From an uncultured Collinsella sp. (GTDB taxonomy: Bacteria > Actinomycetota > Coriobacteriia > Coriobacteriales > Coriobacteriaceae): a DNA stretch of 9,963 nucleotides. Shown piece by piece: positions 6,901-9,963 of the stretch. A model generated the notes under the pieces. That model made no database searches and was not told the origin of the DNA. It saw nothing but the letters and a program-made list of their open reading frames with translations. Every line of letters starts with the position of its first letter. Positions within the stretch are counted from its first letter, which is position 1. Location: the NCBI GenBank assembly GCA_958438125.1, contig CAUBQN010000050.1, positions 1-9,963 on the forward strand, written 5' to 3'. The translations under genes were made by a program, and so were the position numbers.

Positions 6901-6922
6901 CGCAATAACCAAATAGTCCCGA

Positions 6923-8209
6923 TTACTTCCAGAATCGGTTGATGATCTGCTCGCGACCAGCGCCAACGCCAATGAACGTCACGCGGGTGTGTGCCAGATC
7001 CTCGATAAACGCCACATAGTCCTGAGCCTCCTGCGGCAGCTCGTCAAAGCTGCGGCAACCGGTAATGTCGCACTTCCAGCCAGGGAGCTCCTCGTAGATG
7101 GGCTTGGCGTGCTCAAAGCGCACCTGGTGCTCGGGCACGCTCGTGTAGCGCTCGCCATCGACGTCATAGGCCACGCACACCTTGATGGTGTCGAAAGCCG
7201 AAAGCACGTCGAGCTTGGTCATGGCGATATCGGTGAGGCCGTTGACGCGCGAGGCATAGTTGGCGATGGGGCCGTCGAACCAGCCGCAGCGACGACGGCG
7301 ACCGGTGGTCACGCCGTACTCGTAGCCCTCCTCGGTCAGCGTGTGACCGGCCTCGGACTCATAGGAAAGCTCGGTGGGCATGGGGCCCGAACCGACGCGG
7401 GTGATATAGGCCTTCATGACGCCCAGCACGCGGTCGACATTCTTCATACCGACGCCGGATCCGGTGATGGCGCCGCCGGCGGTGCAGTTGGAAGACGTCA
7501 CGTACGGATAGGTGCCGTGATCGATGTCGAGCAGCGTCGCCTGGGCGCCCTCGAACAGCAGGTCTTTGCCCTCGTCGATCATGTTGTTGAGCAGCAGGCT
7601 CGTCTCGGTGATGTAGGGGCGCAGGCGCTCGGCCATGGGCAGGTACTCTTCGCAAATCTGGTCCACGGTGTAGGTGGGCAGGCCATAGAGCAGCTCGAGC
7701 TCGGGGTTCACGCGGGCAAGAACGGTCTCCAGCTTGTCACGAAACAGCTCCTCGTCCAGCATGTCCTGCATGCGCAGGCCAATACGGGCCATCTTGTCCT
7801 GATAGCACGGGCCGATACCGCGCTTGGTGGTACCGATACTCTTCTTGCCGAGCTTCTGTTCAAAGGCGCCATCCAGATCGATGTGGTACGGCATGATGAC
7901 ATGCGCGTTGCCGCTAATCTTGAGGTTCTTGGTGGTGATGCCGTCGGCCTCGAACATGTCGATCTCCTCAAGGACAACCTTGGGGTTGACGACGCAGCCG
8001 TTACCGATCACCGACACGTGGTCGGAATACATGATGCCGGAGGGCACCTGGTGCAGGCCGTACTTCTTGCCGTTGACGACGATGGTGTGGCCGGCGTTGT
8101 TGCCGCCCGAGTAGCGCACGACGGCATCGAAGTCGCCGGCGACCAGGTCGCAGATCTTACCTTTGCCCTCATCGCCCCACTGGGCACCGACCAAAACGGT
8201 TGACGGCAT
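6923..8209 (-). CDS. purA: Adenylosuccinate synthetase
   Basis: PurA condenses IMP with aspartate using GTP, the first committed step from IMP to AMP. The 428-residue length is normal. The GTP-binding and catalytic loop QWGDEGKGK (10-18) includes D13, and GGNNAGHT contains H41; both catalytic residues are present. Further hallmarks are KRGIGPCYQDK, SSNCTAGGAI, the segment VTTGRRRRCGWFDGP that binds IMP and closes over the active site, and the nucleotide-binding TKLDVLSAFD. The protein ends in RFWK. The ATG at 8209 is preceded by AAGGAG at ideal spacing. It lies 93 bases downstream of the dnaB stop with its own candidate promoter. Nothing is missing or unusual in the protein. Confidence 0.97.
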   Translation of the reverse strand: MPSTVLVGAQWGDEGKGKICDLVAGDFDAVVRYSGGNNAGHTIVVNGKKYGLHQVPSGIMYSDHVSVIGNGCVVNPKVVLEEIDMFEADGITTKNLKISGNAHVIMPYHIDLDGAFEQKLGKKSIGTTKRGIGPCYQDKMARIGLRMQDMLDEELFRDKLETVLARVNPELELLYGLPTYTVDQICEEYLPMAERLRPYITETSLLLNNMIDEGKDLLFEGAQATLLDIDHGTYPYVTSSNCTAGGAITGSGVGMKNVDRVLGVMKAYITRVGSGPMPTELSYESEAGHTLTEEGYEYGVTTGRRRRCGWFDGPIANYASRVNGLTDIAMTKLDVLSAFDTIKVCVAYDVDGERYTSVPEHQVRFEHAKPIYEELPGWKCDITGCRSFDELPQEAQDYVAFIEDLAHTRVTFIGVGAGREQIINRFWK

Positions 8210-8275
8210 GTTTACTCCTTACATTCATGGACTGTCCGTGCGCCACGATGGCGCGCAGAAGCACAAAACATTCCC

Positions 8276-8304
8276 AGTATACCCGTGCAACGGGCGCCTG
8301 TCCT
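8276..8304 (-). promoter_or_regulatory. Candidate purA promoter overlapping the dnaB stop
   Basis: On the minus strand AGGACA (8304-8299) and TATACT (8281-8276) are separated by exactly 17 bp; they match four and five bases of the sigma-70-type -35 and -10 boxes. The inferred start near 8269 gives a purA leader of about 60 nt. That leader holds a hairpin (GCGCCA at 8240-8245 with TGGCGC at 8249-8254) before the ribosome binding site. The hairpin lacks a T-run and no known riboswitch pattern is apparent. Confidence 0.4.
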
Positions 8305-9694
8305 ACTCCTCGGCATGCGCCCCATCAAGCTCATAGAACTTGGTGGATGCCGGCAGGAACATCAGGTCGACATCACCGATCGGGCCCGAACGGTTCTTGG
8401 CCACGACGATGCGCGTAACGCCCTCGTCGGGTCGATCATCGCGCGAGGCCTCGGCCTCGTCGGCGGAGCGGTCCAAGAACATAACGATATCGGCGTCCTG
8501 CTCGATGGAGCCCGATTCACGCAGGTCGGAAAGCTGCGGGCGCTTGCCGGTACGGGATTCGACCTGACGAGACAGCTGCGACAGCGCGATCAGCGGAATC
8601 TTGAGCTCCTTGGCCATAATCTTCAAGCCGCGCGACATCTCCGAAACCTCGACGGTGCGACTCTCGGAGCGGCGTCCCGGCGGAGGACTCACCAGCTGCA
8701 GGTAGTCCAAGATAATGATGGCCTTCTCCTTGTTATGGAGCATACGGCGACTCTTGGCGCGAATCTCGGTCACCGTAGTGCCGGGCGTATCGTCAATCAG
8801 AATATCGAGCTTGGACAAGGTCTGCGTGGCCTCGTTGATATTGGCCCACTGCTCGGGGCTAATGCGACCCATGCGAAAATCACTGATCGAGATCATGGCA
8901 TAGGCGCAAATCAGGCGCTGCGCAATTTCCTTGCCCGACATCTCCAGCGAGAAGAAGCCGACGGTATAGCCGGCAGCGGCGGCATTGAGCGCCAAGTTCA
9001 GGGCGAACGACGTCTTACCCACAGCAGGACGTGCGCCGATGATGATGAGCTGGCCTTCGCGGAAACCCATGAGCATACGGTCGAGAGACGGGAAGCCCGT
9101 GGGCACGCCCGCGGCCTGGCCGCCGGCCTGACACACTTCCTCGGCCTCGTTATAGGCCTCGACCATAAACTCGGTCAGCGTCTTATAGCTCGACTTGACC
9201 TCGCGCGCCGTAACCTTAAGCAGTTTACTCTCGGCCAGCTCCACGACCTCTTTGGTGTCGGTAGGAGCGTTGTAGGCCAGCGCGTTAATCTCGTTGGTAG
9301 CGCCGATCAGCTCGCGCAGCATCGAATCGCGGCGCACGATGGCGGCATGGTGCTGCCAGTTGACGAGCGATAGCGTCTGCCCCATCAGCTCCAAAATGTA
9401 CGCCTCGCCGCCCACGGCATCGAGCTTGTTGATGCTTCGCAGATAATCAATCAGCGAGATGGAGTCGATGGGAATACGGCTGTTGTACATATCGACCATC
9501 GCGGTATAGATGGTCTTATGAATGGGCCGGTAGAAATCATCGGGTTGCAGCTCCACCTGAGCCTCTTCGACCACCTCAGGCGATAGCAGCATAGCGGCCA
9601 GTACATTAGCCTCTGCATCTTGGTTTTGGGGAAGACCCAACTTGGAACCACGGTCCTCGACCGTCAGTCCCGTCTCCCTATCGTCATATGCCAT
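8303..9694 (-). CDS. dnaB: Replicative DNA helicase
   Basis: DnaB is the hexameric 5'-3' helicase that unwinds the replication fork and recruits primase. The 463-residue product has the N-terminal helical domain (about 20-125, beginning LPQNQDAEANVLAAML), a linker, and the RecA-like ATPase. The ATPase shows GARPAVGKTS (220-229, K227), catalytic E251 in FFSLEMS, Walker B IIILDYLQLV (327-335, D330), IALSQLSRQVE (369-379) and the KNRSGP segment (433-438). No intein interrupts the Walker A or other common insertion sites. Three in-frame ATGs occur at 9706, 9700 and 9694; I chose 9694 because GAGG lies 6 bases before it, while the outer ones lack a site. The neighbouring upstream gene ends in a terminator, so dnaB likely has its own promoter. 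Confidence 0.97.
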   Translation of the reverse strand: MAYDDRETGLTVEDRGSKLGLPQNQDAEANVLAAMLLSPEVVEEAQVELQPDDFYRPIHKTIYTAMVDMYNSRIPIDSISLIDYLRSINKLDAVGGEAYILELMGQTLSLVNWQHHAAIVRRDSMLRELIGATNEINALAYNAPTDTKEVVELAESKLLKVTAREVKSSYKTLTEFMVEAYNEAEEVCQAGGQAAGVPTGFPSLDRMLMGFREGQLIIIGARPAVGKTSFALNLALNAAAAGYTVGFFSLEMSGKEIAQRLICAYAMISISDFRMGRISPEQWANINEATQTLSKLDILIDDTPGTTVTEIRAKSRRMLHNKEKAIIILDYLQLVSPPPGRRSESRTVEVSEMSRGLKIMAKELKIPLIALSQLSRQVESRTGKRPQLSDLRESGSIEQDADIVMFLDRSADEAEASRDDRPDEGVTRIVVAKNRSGPIGDVDLMFLPASTKFYELDGAHAEE

Positions 9695-9727
9695 GAGCAT
9701 CCTCATTCATATCGCTTGCGAGCATCC

Positions 9728-9736
9728 ATAGTATCA
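9728..9736 (-). promoter_or_regulatory. Possible extended -10 promoter for dnaB
   Basis: TGATACTAT on the minus strand (9736-9728) reads as an extended -10 (TG, one base, then TACTAT). It would start transcription near 9721, about 27 nt before the chosen dnaB start. No -35 box is seen at the proper distance. Its position between the upstream terminator and dnaB is the main support. Confidence 0.3.
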
Positions 9737-9876
9737 GCCGCAGTTCAAAAAGGGGCGGTGTCGTATCAATCATCACCGAACCAAACGAATGAACGGTCCC
9801 CAAATGGGACACCATCCAAACGTGAGAAACAGATGCCCCGCTCTCACGGCGCCCACCACGGTGCTCGCATAGCGCT

Positions 9877-9914
9877 AAAAATAAAAGGGCGCCCCGGTCT
9901 CCCAGAGTGCCCTT
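9877..9914 (-). terminator. Rho-independent terminator of the gene upstream of dnaB
   Basis: AAGGGC (9885-9890) pairs with GCCCTT (9909-9914); a few further C-G and G-T pairs are possible inside, with a loop of about 8 nt. On the minus strand the stem is followed by a T-rich tract (TTTTATTTTT, including the last stem bases; 9886-9877). It lies about 32 bases past the stop codon of the gene entering from the right edge and separates it from dnaB. Confidence 0.85.
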
Positions 9915-9946
9915 CTTAGAACAAGATTGTTGCGTTGCAGCAAATG

Positions 9947-9963
9947 CTACTCGGCAGCAGCCT
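9947..9963 (-). CDS. C-terminal end of the upstream gene, possibly ribosomal protein L9
   Basis: The minus strand at the right edge reads A-A-A-E followed by TAG (9949-9947), then a strong terminator, as expected for the end of a real gene. Bacterial gene order often places rplI just before dnaB, and acidic Ala/Glu-rich tails are common on ribosomal proteins in high-GC organisms. That makes rplI a reasonable guess. Four residues cannot prove identity. Confidence 0.4.

Noticed and set aside
6805..6972. Longer purD start upstream of 6804
   Set aside because: The extension would translate the purA-purD hairpin and overlap the purA 3' end; TTG at 6804 has a strong GGAGG and starts the normal PurD fold.
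6989..8203. Plus-strand open frame of 404 codons opposite purA
   Set aside because: It mirrors the third-position GC bias of purA and shows no recognisable domain or ribosome binding site.
8240..8254. Hairpin in the purA leader considered as a riboswitch or terminator
   Set aside because: It is a simple 6-bp stem with a 3-nt loop, lacks a T-run and shows no known purine riboswitch core.
8285..9373. Plus-strand open frame of 362 codons opposite dnaB
   Set aside because: Antisense shadow of the fully conserved dnaB.

Overview
The window is high-GC bacterial housekeeping DNA. Every gene I can support lies on the minus strand, so transcription runs from right to left. Protein character (a long CarA, a DnaB/PurA/PurD cluster, acidic high-GC proteins) and intergenic style suggest a Coriobacteriia actinobacterium, possibly Collinsella-like. 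That is an inference from sequence character, not a database match. I see no prophage, CRISPR array, toxin-antitoxin pair, tRNA or rRNA.

Layout in the direction of transcription. (1) At the right edge are the last codons of an upstream gene (ending A-A-A-E-stop; possibly rplI, by usual gene order) and a strong intrinsic terminator. (2) A non-coding stretch of about 180 bp holds a candidate extended -10 promoter and a small palindrome, then dnaB (replicative helicase). (3) purA (adenylosuccinate synthetase) follows with a candidate promoter overlapping the dnaB stop. A hairpin follows purA, then purD (GAR synthetase, TTG start) and a NUDIX hydrolase of ADP-ribose pyrophosphatase type, closely coupled to purD. 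(4) The intergenic region of about 185 bp (4599-4782) holds a weak terminator, a 100-bp element with imperfect 27-bp inverted ends, and a separate 22-bp palindrome abutting the next Shine-Dalgarno. (5) An ABC half-exporter and a one-TM-segment protein of unknown function form a two-gene operon closed by a clear terminator. (6) carA and carB (carB cut by the left edge) follow, preceded by a hairpin that matches the PyrR-binding consensus and whose lower stem contains the carA Shine-Dalgarno.

The genes join purine synthesis (purA, purD), pyrimidine/arginine precursor synthesis (carAB), nucleotide clean-up (NUDIX) and DNA replication (dnaB), with an exporter operon between. The main non-routine signals are the PyrR-type translational switch at carA, the 100-bp inverted-repeat element upstream of the exporter, and an insertion of about 36 residues plus terminal extensions in CarA. 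I found no convincing multi-gene novel system.
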